Part shown: positions 23,294 through 35,826 of the stretch, in pieces
Numbering within the stretch: the first letter of the stretch is position 1
How the letters are laid out: each line of letters starts with the position of its first letter
Source: Parascedosporium putredinis
Lineage: Eukaryota; Ascomycota; Sordariomycetes; Microascales; Microascaceae
DNA: 64,000 nt
Reading direction: 5' to 3'
Assembly: GCA_949357655.1 (NCBI GenBank)
Contig: CASHTG010000012.1
Span: forward strand, 4,216,001-4,280,000
Translations under genes and position numbers: made by a program
Notes under the pieces: model-generated
Databases searched by the model: none
What the model was told of the DNA's origin: nothing
The model's input: only the letters and a program-made list of their open reading frames with translations

Positions 23294-26200
23294 CTAATCC
23301 ACCTCGCTCATCCTCTTCATCCTCCCCACCTCGCTCTTTAGCTCCCTATTCTGATTCTCCAAGTCTCCCAGCCTCTGCCGCGCCGCCGTGCGGTCCTGGT
23401 TCCTCCCCTCCCTTTCCGTACGCAGCCGGCGCTCCATATCCCGCAGCCTCAACATCAGCGCATTGTCACCGCTTCCGCTTCCATTCCCACCCGTCGTGTC
23501 ACCCGCCGCCGACGGCACCACCTCCCGGCTCGCTGACGAACCGGGGCGGGGAGCGGCGGCGGAGCGCCGTGCGACGTCGACGCTCGCGTCATGGTCGACG
23601 TCCGCGTCGTCGTCGTTGTGCCGCCCGCGCTCGTGTAAATGTTTCTCCTCGTCCGGCTGTTGTCCCTGTCGCGCGGACCCGTCGGTATCGAAGGCGAGGG
23701 ACTACCCGCCCCGACAGTCTCGCCCGACGTGTTATCCCCGCCGAGCACTCCGCCACCGTAGACGGCTCGCGCCCTCACGTCGCTTGCCGTGCGCAACGTC
23801 GCGTTTTCCACCCTCAGCTGCCTCACAACGTCCTCCAGCGCATCCGCCCTAGCTTGCGTCTGCGCGTCCGACGACGACGCCGCCGCCACCATGCTTGCCC
23901 CGAATCGGCTCAGCGACCCGGACGCGATGCCGTTGCGCACCATGGTCTCGAGCTTGTCCAACTTCTTAATTCGCACTTCGAGCCCGTTCTCCAGGCTCTG
24001 GTATTCTCTCCACAGCTCCCGCTCCACTCCCTTGATTCGTGTCCTGAACCCCTTCACCATGTCTTCCAGTGTCTTGACCGCCGCCAGCAGATTCTTGCTG
24101 AAACCGGGCAGCATCGTCGCTACCGCCTCTAGCGACGGCAGGGCCCGCCCGTTGATCAGGCTGTTATCGTGCGCCCAGTCGCTTCCGCAGAGGCCGCTCA
24201 GGCGTGCCCACAACGACAGGAGCAGGTTGTTGCGCTCCGTCAGCTGCTCCTTGAACGTGCTCTCCAAGCTCGCGAGTCGCTTCTGCGTTTGAGCTCGCTG
24301 TATCTCGAGCTCGTGGATGCGCTCCTCCTGCGCGTTCGCCGTCACGCTGACGTGGTGATGCGTCTTCTGGAACGTCTCGAACTGGCTCTTGGTCGTTCGG
24401 TGGCCTTGTCGTTCCTTCTCTAGAAGCTCGGCTAGTCGCCGGGACTCGAGTCCGTGAGACTCCAAAAGCCCATCGCGCTGCTTGAGCGCCCTATCCTTTT
24501 CCCCAATATCGCCCTTGGCTGCGTCAAGCTCGCGTACTGTGTCTTCCAGCTGCCGTTGTAGGCCCGAAATCGACTGTCGAATGGAATGTTAGCAATAGGT
24601 TAGGATACGAGGGAGGCAAGAATAAGATTGCATGTGGTGCCAAATCCCGAAGCCATGTCGTGGAGCAGTGCACTTACGTTGAGAAGACTTGACCTAGTTC
24701 CGTTCAAGTCGCCCAGAGCCACCCTCAAATTGCCCTCCAGCTCCATCAGCCTCTCCTTCCACTCCGCCGCCTCCACCTCGCGCGACGTCAACGCCTTCCT
24801 CAACCTGCGCGACTCGTCCCTCGCCGCCGACGTCTCCCGGTTCAGTCCATTAATGAGCTGCTGCACCTCCTCCTTCTCGCGGTTCGCCACCATCTCGCGT
24901 TGTCTCCGCTCCGCCTGCAGCCTCTGCTCCAACTCCGTCGCCCGGTCCCGCTCGTCCCGCAGCGACTGCTCCGAAGCAGCCAGCTCCGCCTCCAGGTTGC
25001 CGATGCGAATCTTGTCCGCCTCCTGCTCCTCGCGCAGGAACGCGACCTCGCCTTGAGACGACTCCTGCTGTACCCCAAGGCGGTTAGCCTTGTCGTTGGC
25101 CTCGGCAAGCTTGTTCTCGAGGTCCTCAAGCTCCGCGTTGGCGTGGATGAGCTCATGCTCTAGTTCCTGGATGCGTCGCAGCTTGTTCTCCTGCTCATCC
25201 TCAAGCCTCAGCAGCGCATCGCTCATCTTGCGCATCTCCTCCTGCAACGCGGCAAAGTTCTCGGACCGGTCCTGCAGGTCGAGCTGCAACCGGTGCGAGT
25301 CCTCTGCCCGCTGGTCCAGATCCGCTTCGAGGGCGTCGATTTCGGTCTGGGCTTCTTTGCGCAGCGCCTCAAACTCCGCCTCCATCTCCGCTTGCTCCCG
25401 CAAAGCCTCATCACGCTCCGCCTGCAATGCCACCAGATCGTTCATCGTCGTATCGAGGTCCTGCTGTAGCGCCGTCGCGAGCTCCTCCGCCTGCCGTTTA
25501 CCGTCGATGGCCACCTCAAAGTCTTGCATGCACTTGTCTAGTTCCTGCTCGAGTTCCTGGTTCTGAAGCTTGACCTCGTTAATCTTGTCGCGACACTCGG
25601 CCAGCTGATTCTCCAGCTCCTCTCGCTCGGCCTCGTCCTGCGGATTCGTGACCCTCGTCGTGCCGCTGTTCCTCGACATCGATCGCTGGTGCTGCGGGTG
25701 GTGGTGAGCACCGGCGCGGGATGCCGATCTCTCGAGTAGCGTGTCGATGGTGGATGGCGCGGGGCCGCCCCGCCGCTGGGCCATTTTTAGGTCCTCGATC
25801 TCTTGGTAGAGGCGCTCCTTTTCGCGGTTCCTCGATGTAAGCATCGACGTCTGGGCGCCAACCTCGCGACGAAGCTCCGCGTTTTCGTGACGCAACTGCT
25901 CGCTCTCGCGGCGCAACTCCTCGATAAGGGTGCTAGCCGTGCTCATGCCGTTGGTGCTTTCCATATCGCCGGACAGGCCAGACACGGGTCGCGAAGGGGA
26001 GCCCGCCCTATTGTGGTTCTTCTTGGTAATGTTGTAAATGTTGGTGGTGTGGTGCAAGCTGCCGCCCGCAGCCGCCATTTCCTGCTTCATGCGGAAGATC
26101 TCGTCGCGCAGCCTTCGATTATCCTCATCCGACTGTTCGCGGCGGGCCGTCTCCTGCTCCAAAAGGTCCTTCCACATGTCGGTCTCATCTTGCCGACCGA

Positions 26201-28035
26201 GAGACTCGCCAGCGCTCCGTTCGCCAAGGGTTCGTACCATCTCCGACATCTTGCGCTTCTCGTTTTCCCTATTCATACACTCGTGGCGCAGCCGCTCGAC
26301 CTCGACCGAGTATTCCTCGATGCGTTCCCGGAGGTAAAACAGCTCCTCTTCGCGCTCTTGCGCAGCGGCGGCATCCTCAAAGGACTGGTTCGAGTTGGAC
26401 GAGGCACCGCTTTTTGCCGTGCTCGGTCTCTCGTCCTCCTCCTTGAGCTGCTTCTCTAGATCCTTGACCCGCCGACGCAAAGCCTTGTTTTCCCGTTGGA
26501 TCACGGCGAGGCTCGTCTTGAGCTCGACGTTTTCCGAGATCATCTCCTTAACACCCTCTTCGGAAAGCTTATCTAGGCGGTCGCTCAGGAACATGACCTT
26601 GAGCTTGAGGTCAAAGTTCTCCTTGGACAGCCTCTCGATCGTGCTGCTCTGCTCCTTGAGCGTCAGGTTCTTACCTGAACGCGAAGGGCCGATGGACGAT
26701 GTGAGGTTGGAGGGTTTGCGCGGCGTAACCAGCCCACTGCGAAACTTGTATTCTTTGGCCAAGGATTCGGGTACCTGCACGTTTTGCACATGGCGGGCGA
26801 TGACGGTATCGGTGGGGTCCTTGAGGTTCTGCTTGGACGGCTTCGGGGTCCTCAGGAGATCGTCCTGTGGATTATCTCCGATTCGGAAGCTAGCATCCTC
26901 GTCGAGGGTTTCCAGGTGATCATAGCCCTTGGAGCTCGCGGCACCGCTCTCGTGCAAGTCCTCGATGCCAGAAGCCATGCTACCCATGCTAATCGACCGA
27001 TTCAGAAAGCTGCTGAGGCTTCGGGGCATTCCCATATTCGAACCCCTACACCAGACTGCATACCATAATCTGGAGCTAGGCCGACCGTCACGTCGCTATC
27101 GCCGTCGTCCGCATCGGGATTCGTAAACGAGGAGGTGGAGGAGCGCTGGCTCGAGTTCCGGCTCCGAAGGTACTTGGGCTTTTGTTGTAGAGCATGTCCG
27201 GGAGTGCTCCCCGCATCGAATGCCTGCTTCGTCGGGCTAGGACTCCGCCTCTGCTTAGGGAGGACGCCAGATGGAAGACCGAGCGAGCGGCTCGAGAGCG
27301 CCGAGCGAGAAAAGTCGAGCCCGGATGGGAGTTCGTCGTCATTGTCATTGGCGGAAAAGGAGTCGTCGCCCGCCCCGGGGTTGCGGATGACGGAGCCCTG
27401 GGAGTGGGCACTGGCCGACGATATAACTCGCGATATCGTGCGCGCGGCGGCAGCGGCTGTTGGTGAGGAGTCGAGATTCTCGAGGGAGGATGTGGTGTTG
27501 GAAACGTCAGTAGTTGTAGTGTCAAGGGGTTCGAGTGCGGGTAGAGCGCCGGCGTCGTGCTCCAGGAAAGAGGGTGAGGCCGGTCGCAGAGGCAGAGTAG
27601 TAGCTTGTTTCATTGGGGAGACGGATCGAAACGAAGCGTCGTCTTCAATGAGAGGGGGAGGTTAGGCGAAGGCGACTGAGCAGCGCGGGGCGCGGCGTCG
27701 AAAGGTAGGTGTCGTCGATACCGCCGGCGGGATTGGTGTTCGTCAGGGGGAGAGGGGGCGTGGAAGCTGGATTCAACGTCCTGGAGGTGCGCATGGACTG
27801 CTTGCTCATGAAAAGAGTCCATGATGCTGTCGTCCGGGCGCACATCCGTGAAGGTTGTGTCGATGATGGAGTGGGCGGATGGCGGAGGCGGTTTCGTCAA
27901 ATCGGCCTGCCGCGCATCCGTCGCTTTCGTGGCGGCGTGAGATTCCGCGGCATCTTTGGATGGCGTGTCGGTGGGTGTCGAGCTTCGCACAGGCTGTTGC
28001 GACGCCGGAGACCGCTGGGGGTCCTCCTCGTCCAT
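23294..28035 (-). CDS. apsB: ApsB/Mto1-like microtubule-organising-centre protein
   Basis: A very long coiled-coil protein of about 1,550 residues. The Cnn_1N (centrosomin motif 1) element, with KENFDLKLKVMFLSDRLDKL, lies at 26520-26670 and is the part that recruits gamma-tubulin complexes in the Mto1/ApsB/centrosomin family. Heptad-rich sequence fills 24680-26500; the N-terminal 500 residues are Ser/Pro-rich and disordered. In Aspergillus, ApsB acts at spindle pole bodies and septal microtubule-organising centres and affects nuclear positioning. One intron is clear (24574-24677). The start MDEEDPQRSPASQQPVRSS at 28035 is the first in-frame Met. Frame breaks: CCCC/GGGG-type runs at 27746-27750, AAA 27701-27703, GGGGG 27654-27658, CCCC 27043-27046 and GGGG 23543-23551. 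The conserved DDTYLFD-like element appears only when the first two are allowed for. Confidence 0.88.
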
Positions 28036-30467
28036 TATAAAGGGGCAAGAATGCCTCTTTGCCGCCCGAGTAAAATGTGCGGTTCAGGGCGATGGCGATG
28101 TCGCCAAGATGTTGATATTTTGCGCGTGTGCTAGGCAGGTGCGGAAGACGCGCTGCGTCGCATTCGCGAAGTACGGGCTAGATGCAGAAAAATGGCGGCA
28201 AAATCGTCGAGCCGAGTTTGGAAAATCCGGGGATGGAAAAGGAAGGAAAAACCTTGCGGATCTTGAGAGGAGGATCGGAGCTGTGTCCCGGACAATCGTT
28301 TCGTCGAGCTTTTTGAGACAAAAATGGCTACAGGGGCAGCAGAAAACTTTTGTGTCTTGGAATGTCGGATTGGCTCGTGGGTCGTGTTTTGGGTTTCCGT
28401 TTCTTCGTGCCCGAGAAGGCTCCCGCTTATGTTCAATGTTGACTGTGATTTGACCCGATGCGCCCGCCTTGTGATGTGATTGATGGGGGCCCAGATGTCG
28501 GGTCGGCTCTTTTTGCTGGGTCAGGACCTGCAGGCAGAGGAATTTACGCGGGGACGGGTGGTGGAAAATCGTGGACAAGGGGAAAGGAATGCTGGAAAAT
28601 CAATGTGTTTGTCAACCTTGTGCCATGGAAAATTTGCGCCAACTCCGTCGGAAAGGCAAAAAATGGATATAGATGAGCAGGGGAAAATAAGCAAAGAACG
28701 AGAAGAGAGCCGCTTTCTCGACGGCACAGGGGAGGAGATGGTCTGGTCTCGACGTCGGGGCGTTTTGCTTGCATGGGCAGGCAAATGCAACACTGGAGCT
28801 TGAGAATCCTCGACAACATTCAGGGGAAGAGAAACGCCGTTTTTTCTTTCTTCTCCATTCCCCTTTCTGGATGTAACAGTGAGGATTGCGGGAAGCCGTT
28901 CGCTCCTTCTGATGACGCGCTTTAGGTTTTCCGAAAGGAGCAAGTGCTACACTGTTTGGTGCTCCTCGCGGGCCCGGCCTGAACAGGCAAGCTCGCCTGA
29001 ACTTTGTCTGTCGTTCTTTCCATCAACGATTTTCTCTCTCCTTGGGTCGCCTCACTTCCATCGTTTCGCGATCATTAATCCTCATCGCTACAATATGGCC
29101 TCCGGCAATATGCTTCATTACCACCATGTCCTCCCACCTTGTGCCAAAAACCCTCCAGTCCCTCAAGCTTCAGCCAGCTCTTCTTGAACTTGTCATATCT
29201 CGCCTCGCACACACATACAAGTACACTACTCTCCTTCTTATCGAGCGGCAGCCCCACCTTTTGTTGCTGAATCCGGTGAGGTACAGCGATACCCCTGTCC
29301 AAGGATGCTCCATTTTGGCAGGGCAGCCACGGGGCTTGCCTCACCCACCCAACCACCACGGTTGCTATGACATTGACAGCTGTGGTAGCCCGACTCGGAA
29401 CCAAGAAAAAGGGGGTGAGCTCGAGCCTTTGCGCTAACTGAGGGGCATATGGGCCGGATCTCGATGCCTACCTCAAGATGTATGCTTGCAATTATCGAGC
29501 AGCAGATATTACTTACTCGACACGATGTGCCTTTCGGCCAGATGCAAGGGCTTGAAGTGATTTTCCACTCGTCTCGCCATGGGCCACTCGGCCGGAATTT
29601 CTTTTAGGCCAGTCCGTGAAAGAGACATGATGCAGATCCACGGGACCCCGAAGCCTAAAATAATAGGCCGGGCTCCACCGCTCCCATGTGGTCTGCTCAT
29701 TGGTTTTGTCGCCGATGTGCTGATTCGTCGCCAGCAGAAGCCGTCCCAGCGACCATCTGGAGAGGCAGAGAGAGGCACACAGAGACAAGAGACAGAGAGC
29801 AAGCCCGTAGACCCGACCTTTTCTTCGCGGCCATTGCGATGTGGAATCTCTGTAGCTTTTGAGACACCATGGTCGACTTGCATTGATTTAACACTGGGAG
29901 TCTGCAGGTGAAGAATATTGATGCATAAGGGGAAAGTAGTTTGGTGTAAACCCTAGATTAGAAAAATGCTATCTAAATCCGAAGAAACCCATCTCTCCCC
30001 TGGGGAATCAAGCAGGAAAAACGAAGAATCCAATCGCCTATGAAATAGCAAAACTCCACGCTTTACCACAAATTCGTCCATCATTACATATTTGTTCAGT
30101 TGCGCAATCGGGGGAAGCTCTGTGCCTTGTACCAAGCATAGAAAGCAGTCAAGACCAACAACATTTGGTTCGTCGGAGGATAGGGAGGATGAAAGCAAAA
30201 CGAAAAGCCCGGGCATGAACGGGGAAACGAAAACGAAAAAGAAACACATCGCTGTCCAAAAGGCAAAAAAGGGACAAGAACCCGCTGCACAAGCTTGAGA
30301 AAATCAAACAAAGCACCAAACACCGCAAAAAACGACTCTGCGCAGACGCGTACTCCACGGATAGCCCCGTTAAGTTGGGTATCATACAACTCCACCTCGC
30401 CATCTCTCTCTTTTTCTCCTTCTCGGTCTTGTTGCTCCTTTTAGATCACCCTGTTCTTTATGTATCT
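28036..30467. other. intergenic, upstream of apsB
   Basis: 2.4 kb with no supported gene. It includes the apsB promoter side and the 3' flank of the MARVEL-like gene. Short ORFs at 28084-28578, 29042-29437 and 29509-29883 have no recognisable features. Confidence 0.5.
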
Positions 30468-31273
30468 TTATAACGAGGCCACGAAAACTTCATAAGCCAT
30501 CACCATGATCCATATCAGGCAGAGCAGGCCTACGAGAGCAAAAGCAAATACGGCATGCCACCCTTGGCCTAGAGATAACACGTCATCGTTAGTAAGTTCC
30601 CTCATAAAAATTGCATAAATAACCGCAAGATAAATGCGCAGTCCGCGGGGTAAGGGGGAAGGAGGGAAGTGTTGAAAAGAGACGGTGTAGTTGCACGTAC
30701 ATATGCTTCTCTCCTGCAGCCACGCAAGCGTCTCCGTGTTATCGCCCACGGGATGTCTGTTAAACACCCTTAGGTTGCACACGCCGTTGACCGAGCCTTT
30801 GGGTCCCCACAGCTCGATAGAGACGACGATAAGCCCGACGAACCATAGGATGAAGACCAGAAAGGCGCCAATCATGACGATGGCGGGTAAGAGTCGATGT
30901 TGGGATAGCAGGTAGACGAGGGTGAAGACGTAGAGGATGGCAAAGGAGCCAACGGTGACAAAGTACGGAAAGTACCTATCCAAAGTGCCCCAAGTTAGCG
31001 CAGTTCCAAAGAGAAAGAAAACAGGGAGAACCCGAATAAAAAAAAAACACAAGGACAAGCAACGACGCAAGGTCTGACTTACCATGGTATCCCTAACAAG
31101 AGATAGCCTTGTATGCTGATAAAGTTGGCAAATATGCCCACAATGGCTGAAGAGCTCAGCAGCATCGCGAACATCCAGATGTTAAACGGGATCCATGGCC
31201 ACTTGTACGTATGCACATGGGCCTTTCGTCTCGTATACACCGTCGTGCCCGTCGTCACCGTCGAGGCCGCCAT
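30468..31273 (-). CDS. four-TM MARVEL-like membrane protein
   Basis: Exons 31273-31083, 30975-30701 and 30568-30468 join in frame to 188 residues with no frame break. The splice at 31082 joins TG to G to make Trp before YFPYFVTVG; the splice at 30700 completes a Cys codon before QGWHAVF. Four hydrophobic helices are visible at roughly residues 22-50, 65-87, 92-120 and 158-185, with a conserved WGPKGSVN and a Cys-containing extracellular loop between helices 3 and 4. This is the common layout of fungal MARVEL-domain-like hypothetical proteins; no function is known. The start MAASTVTTGTTVYTRRKA was chosen because homologues begin there. The frame stays open upstream to 31498, so a 75-residue longer Pro/Thr-rich form cannot be excluded. 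Confidence 0.8.
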
Positions 31274-33575
31274 TGTAGAGGGTGGGAGGGAGAATCGAAG
31301 AGTGTAAAGACTCGGCGTCGAGTAAAGGGGAAACGGAGCTTGGGAATACCCTCGAGGCTCCGCAGCAATGAAGGAGTTCCCGTTCGACGGGCTCAGGTCG
31401 CGGTGAGGAGTGGCAAGGAAATTCTCAAGAGTCGGGGTATTAGGGTGTGTCGTGGTCGGTAAGGGCAACGGAATCGGCGTCGTTGTTCGAGGAAGCAAGC
31501 GAATGGTCAGTCGTCGAAGTATCTCGAGGTCGTCCAGCTAGTACTCTTTCTATTCCTCCACATCTCCCGACAGAGAAAGATGCCACCCCTGACTGAGCAA
31601 GGGGAAAAGGAAGAAGAAGAAAAAGGAGAGAGAATCCGCCAATTTTCCCCGAGATTTTGCGATGTGGGTTTCGTCACCTAGCACAGCCGAATAACCCAGG
31701 AATAATAATCCCCAGTTGGAATAACTTGGTGCAAGTTGCGTATAAAGCGGTGGGACACCTTGTGAGTCGTCCTTTGGTGTTTACTTCCCCGTCGTTCGTT
31801 CTCGCCTATCACTTCCTCTGTTGGTAAAATGTCGACCAGTGCTGCCACGTCTCTGGCCGTCGTTGGGGTGGGTTTTTTCTTTTGCCTCGCGCGATTGGGC
31901 TCCGGTTTGGCTCAGGTTCGTCGCTCCAAAAGCACCCTGAATGGGTCTGCAGCAGCCCACGTCAGCCCAGACGGAAAATAAACGATGGTTGGAATTCGGC
32001 GGGCTCAGGTTTTCTGTTTGCTGTATGTCGTAAAAAAGGGCTGTGTTGATGACAAGCCTCGCACTATTTCCTTTGACTTGTTTGCCAAAGAGAGAGCAAA
32101 AGGTGGTTTCGTGAAAGTGAGATGAGGGGTTTGGTTCCACGAAGGTTTCGTCTTGGCGAGGTTGAAGACGTAATCTTTATTTTTCTCCCTTTCTTCGAGG
32201 GATGAAGGCTATATTATGGTTGCGTTCTACTCCTCTCGCTCCCTTCTCGAGTAAGCGCATGTCTCGCCCACCCTTTCCCTTTTTTCCTTCTCTTTTTTTT
32301 TTTTTTGGTCCTCTTGCTAAGACCCTCGAGCTGGGGTCTCCGGGGGAGGGTTGCGGGGACGGAGCCCGGCGTGGTCGGCGCGGCAACCATGGGAATTTGG
32401 AGGTGGCTTTTCGCTGTTTGAGTGGTGGGGGTGGAACCGGCGTTGCACCCAACCACGCATGCACACACTCACGCACCCACACACAGACACACAGCGTTCG
32501 ATGGCAGGGCGGTTTTGTGTCTTTTTCCCTTATCCCTGCGCTGCCCCAACGAGAGAGGCCGATTCAACCCCCAGCCCTCGGGCGGATAACCACAGGGTCC
32601 GTAATTAGGCGCCAAATTTTGATATGTGGTTTCCAAACGCCCAACATGAAGCTTCATCACGAGAAATACCTGTGGTTTTCATCGTCCTTCCCTTCGCATC
32701 CCCAGTGGAATCACGACGCACACCCGTCCCTGTGATGAAGAGACTAGGCAAGAGAAGAGCACTTGGCGAACAAAACAACGAGGGGCTGGCACCACAGCTC
32801 TCTTGCATTTTTTTCTATCTGTATCGATGTTGAAGGGGGTGGTGCCGCGGACGTGGAACCGATTTCGAGCCCAATCGTGGCTGGGTGCTTTCCGTGTTGT
32901 GTTGACTTTGGTCCCTCCCAGCCCGACCCGAGATGCGAGCGATAGCCCCCAGCCAGCCCAATGTCTTTGTCTCCGCTTGTTGATAAAACAGAAATAAACG
33001 TCAAAACCAATTGGGAGAAAGGATACGGGGGCCGCAGTCAAATCATCTACCTACTTTTAGTAAACTATTTACCTCTAGAGAGCTGAAAAGGGGACTTTGT
33101 CCCGTTGACGGCCGCGTTCGAAACCAATGCAATCTGCTCTCGCTAATACTGCATCGCTCGTGCAGCGCATTAGCAAAGTTGCAATGCACCATGATTCCGG
33201 ATCCCGCCCATCCACATCGAGGCATCACGGCCATGACTCTTTTCGTCTCGCCTCAGATTCAAACCGTGTCTTGCAATGTTCAAGGAGTCTATTGGTAATA
33301 GCACCATTCTAATGGATATCTGAACGCTGGATTGAAACTTCCCCCAGCCTAAATAGAAAGAGCAAGACGAACATGAATGTGGAGGTGAGACGTAAAACCC
33401 CGCCAGGCCGTGATACCGCGGCATATTTCCCCAAGATTCCCTCTCGGCCACAATAAGACCGGCCTCAATTCGAGAGGCTCCGGAGGAAAGGGAATGTTTG
33501 ATGATTAGACATAGAAAAACAAGAGAACAAAATATCCGGAAAGCTATCGGCTCAACGGTCCCAGCCCCCCCGTTT
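31274..33575. other. intergenic span
   Basis: 2.3 kb between the MARVEL-like gene start and the arginase stop. No supported gene. It holds a T-run at 32295-32306, a CA-rich stretch at 32458-32493 and the presumed MARVEL-like promoter. Confidence 0.5.
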
Positions 33576-34901
33576 TTACAGCAAAGACTCTCCCAACGCA
33601 CACCGGATCAGCGAACTCGCCGCCCTCACTGTCTCAGAGGGGCCGAGGTCCGTCTCCGCCGCGAGCTGGGGGTTAACCTCGACGAGATCCACCGCCACCA
33701 GGTTCCCCGTCTCGTGCAGCGCCTCGCAGATGTAGTCGCCTTCGCGAAGCGTCAAGCCGCCGCGGACGGGCGTGCCGGTCGAGGGGCCCACATGGGGTCG
33801 AGCGCGTCGACGTCGAACGAGAGGTGGATCGGGGTGTCGTTGCCAATGTGCGCGAGAGCCATTTCGACGACCCGGCCAATACCGTGCCTATACGCCCAAC
33901 AATGTTAGCCAATCCCTTCTTCTTTGAATAGCCAGTCGTAGACGATGTTTGATCGCGAACCATTCTCCCTATAGAGGAGGAATGTGGGAAACCGACGGTT
34001 GGCCCAAACTTACCTGTCAATGTCAAACATGCTAAACGCCTTGATGCCATTCTCCCGCAGAATCCTCTTCTCCGCCACATCCACGTCGCGCAGCCCAATA
34101 TACACCAGCTTCTTCAAGCTCAGCATATGGTGCTCCTTGAGCCAGCCAAAGATATCCGGCCTCTCCTCCCGCGCGAGCCCCGACACAAACGCAACGGGCA
34201 TGCCGTGGATGTTGCCGCTGTCGCTCGTCTCGGGCGTGTTGATGTCGGCGTGCGCGTCCACCCATATGACGGCCATCTCCCGGCCCCCATCCTCTCCCGC
34301 ACTGCCCGCGCCGTGCCCGCAATCGTGCCCACGGCGATGCTGTGGTCGCCGCCTAGCGTCAGGACCATGCGGCCCTCCCGCGCGTGCGAGTACACGTCGT
34401 CGGCGATCTTGGCCGTCACCGCGGAGACGCTGCGCGGGTTGAGCATGTTGCGGAACGGCGGGTCGTCGGCGAGCACAATGTCCTTGTAGAGCTGCACTTC
34501 CACTTCCTCGTCGCCGTGTATCCTGTACCCGAGCTCGTTGCGGAGCTGGTTGATTAATCCCGAGTCGATGAGGGCTACGGGACCGTCGTCGACGCCGGCT
34601 TTGCCCTATTTCCGGGAAAAACGGTTCTTGTTAGTAACTCTTGATCTCGAGGTAGGCGTGCAGTAGGAGGGTACAACTGCGGCGGTGGATGAAGAAGAGA
34701 ACAAGAAGCTTGTGAGATGACACTTACTTGACCGCCGGAAAATCCGACTGCGACGACCCCCAAGTCATGGGGGTTCGTCAAAAACCTCGACTTCACCATG
34801 GATGTGCACATATCGAGATGCATCTGAACACTCTCCGCGTTAAGTAGTCCACCGGTTTCACTGTAAGCGGCGGTTCGTTCTAGCAGCGAAAGTAACGACA
34901 A
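33576..34901 (-). CDS. aga: arginase
   Basis: Cytosolic Mn-dependent hydrolysis of L-arginine to ornithine and urea. Exons: 34901-34727, 34605-34014, 33887-33576. All metal-binding motifs are present: LTLGGDHSIAVGT, WVDAHADINTPE and SFDVDALDP. The N-terminal VAVGFSGGQGKAGVDDGP is formed across the first splice and is typical of fungal arginases, as is the C-terminal LIRCALGESLL. Frame breaks lie in CCCCC 34284-34288 (before MAVIWVDAHAD) and GGGG 33783-33786 (before STGTPVRGGLTLREG); both sides are conserved, so the enzyme is probably intact. In-frame Met codons occur at residues 1, 27, 31 and 35; the last (34799) is just before the conserved RFLTNPHDLGVVAVG, so the short form may start there. 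Confidence 0.93.
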
Positions 34902-34943
34902 ATGGTGAAGGTTTTAGAAGAAAAGAAGAGGGGGCGGAGAGGG

Positions 34944-34950
34944 TATATAT
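34944..34950 (-). promoter_or_regulatory. proximal TATA-like element, arginase
   Basis: Reverse-strand ATATATA followed by CCC, only 43 bp upstream of the first possible ATG (34901). Transcripts from here would favour the downstream in-frame Met codons. Confidence 0.3.
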
Positions 34951-35180
34951 GTCAACGAAAAGAGGTGGCGGCTAGGAATATAGCTTTGAGCTATGTTTGA
35001 GAGGCGCGACCTAGTGGGAAACTCCACCGATAGAACAAAGAGTGGCGAATGTTTATCTTGGTATGTGGAGGAAGCAAAAATAGAAAGATTTTCAATCTCA
35101 GCAGACAACGAGAAGACTTTATTCAAGGACAGTAGGAATCGAGAGCACGAGGAAAGACTAGCTCAAGTGCGGCGCTCTTT

Positions 35181-35189
35181 CTTATATAG
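35181..35189 (-). promoter_or_regulatory. distal TATA box, arginase
   Basis: Reverse-strand CTATATAAG, 280 bp upstream of the first in-frame ATG. It is a better TATA match than the proximal element and would give a leader of about 250 nt. Confidence 0.4.
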
Positions 35190-35826
35190 CATGAGCTTCA
35201 ACATCGGTCCTTTGATCCACACACGGAGGGAAGGGATCCAGTCCGAAGGCCCCCTTTTGCAAGCGTGGGCCCCTCCCCTCCCGTGGGTCGCTTGCAAAGA
35301 CACTTATGAAGTCACCGACGTTTTGACTCAGTCGGTCGAGGTCCACGAACGGACAAAAAAGGGTTGAGATGGAGGGCAGGGAACGGGGGTGGGCAAAGGC
35401 GCATGGCGTCAGGTAAGCTCGGCCTTTCCCTGATTTGGATGGGTTGAATCGGCTTCGGCGTCAGACCTGCGCATGTGGAAAGCCACCGCCAGAAGACCAA
35501 TCCGAAGGTACCCACCCCACCGAGCAGAGGGGCAAGAGTGACAAGGGTCAGCCAAAAGCCAAGCCCAGCCCACCACGAGTCTACTCTCCACTACGACAGC
35601 CAGCCTAGGAAGGCAGCATGGAGTATGGTGGATGGTGGGGCATCGATCGGAGGGAACAGGACTGGACGGACACATTGAATTCACAGAAGTCGTTGTTCGT
35701 ATCCCCCTCCCCTTTCTTCCGGCCTTCGGGGGCCTCGAAAATTCAATTGCGCCTTCCCTCCGAGAATAGCAAATGATACAACCCCCTCCTTCTTCGCACA
35801 TTTTCTAGAAAACCCGCACCCCACGC

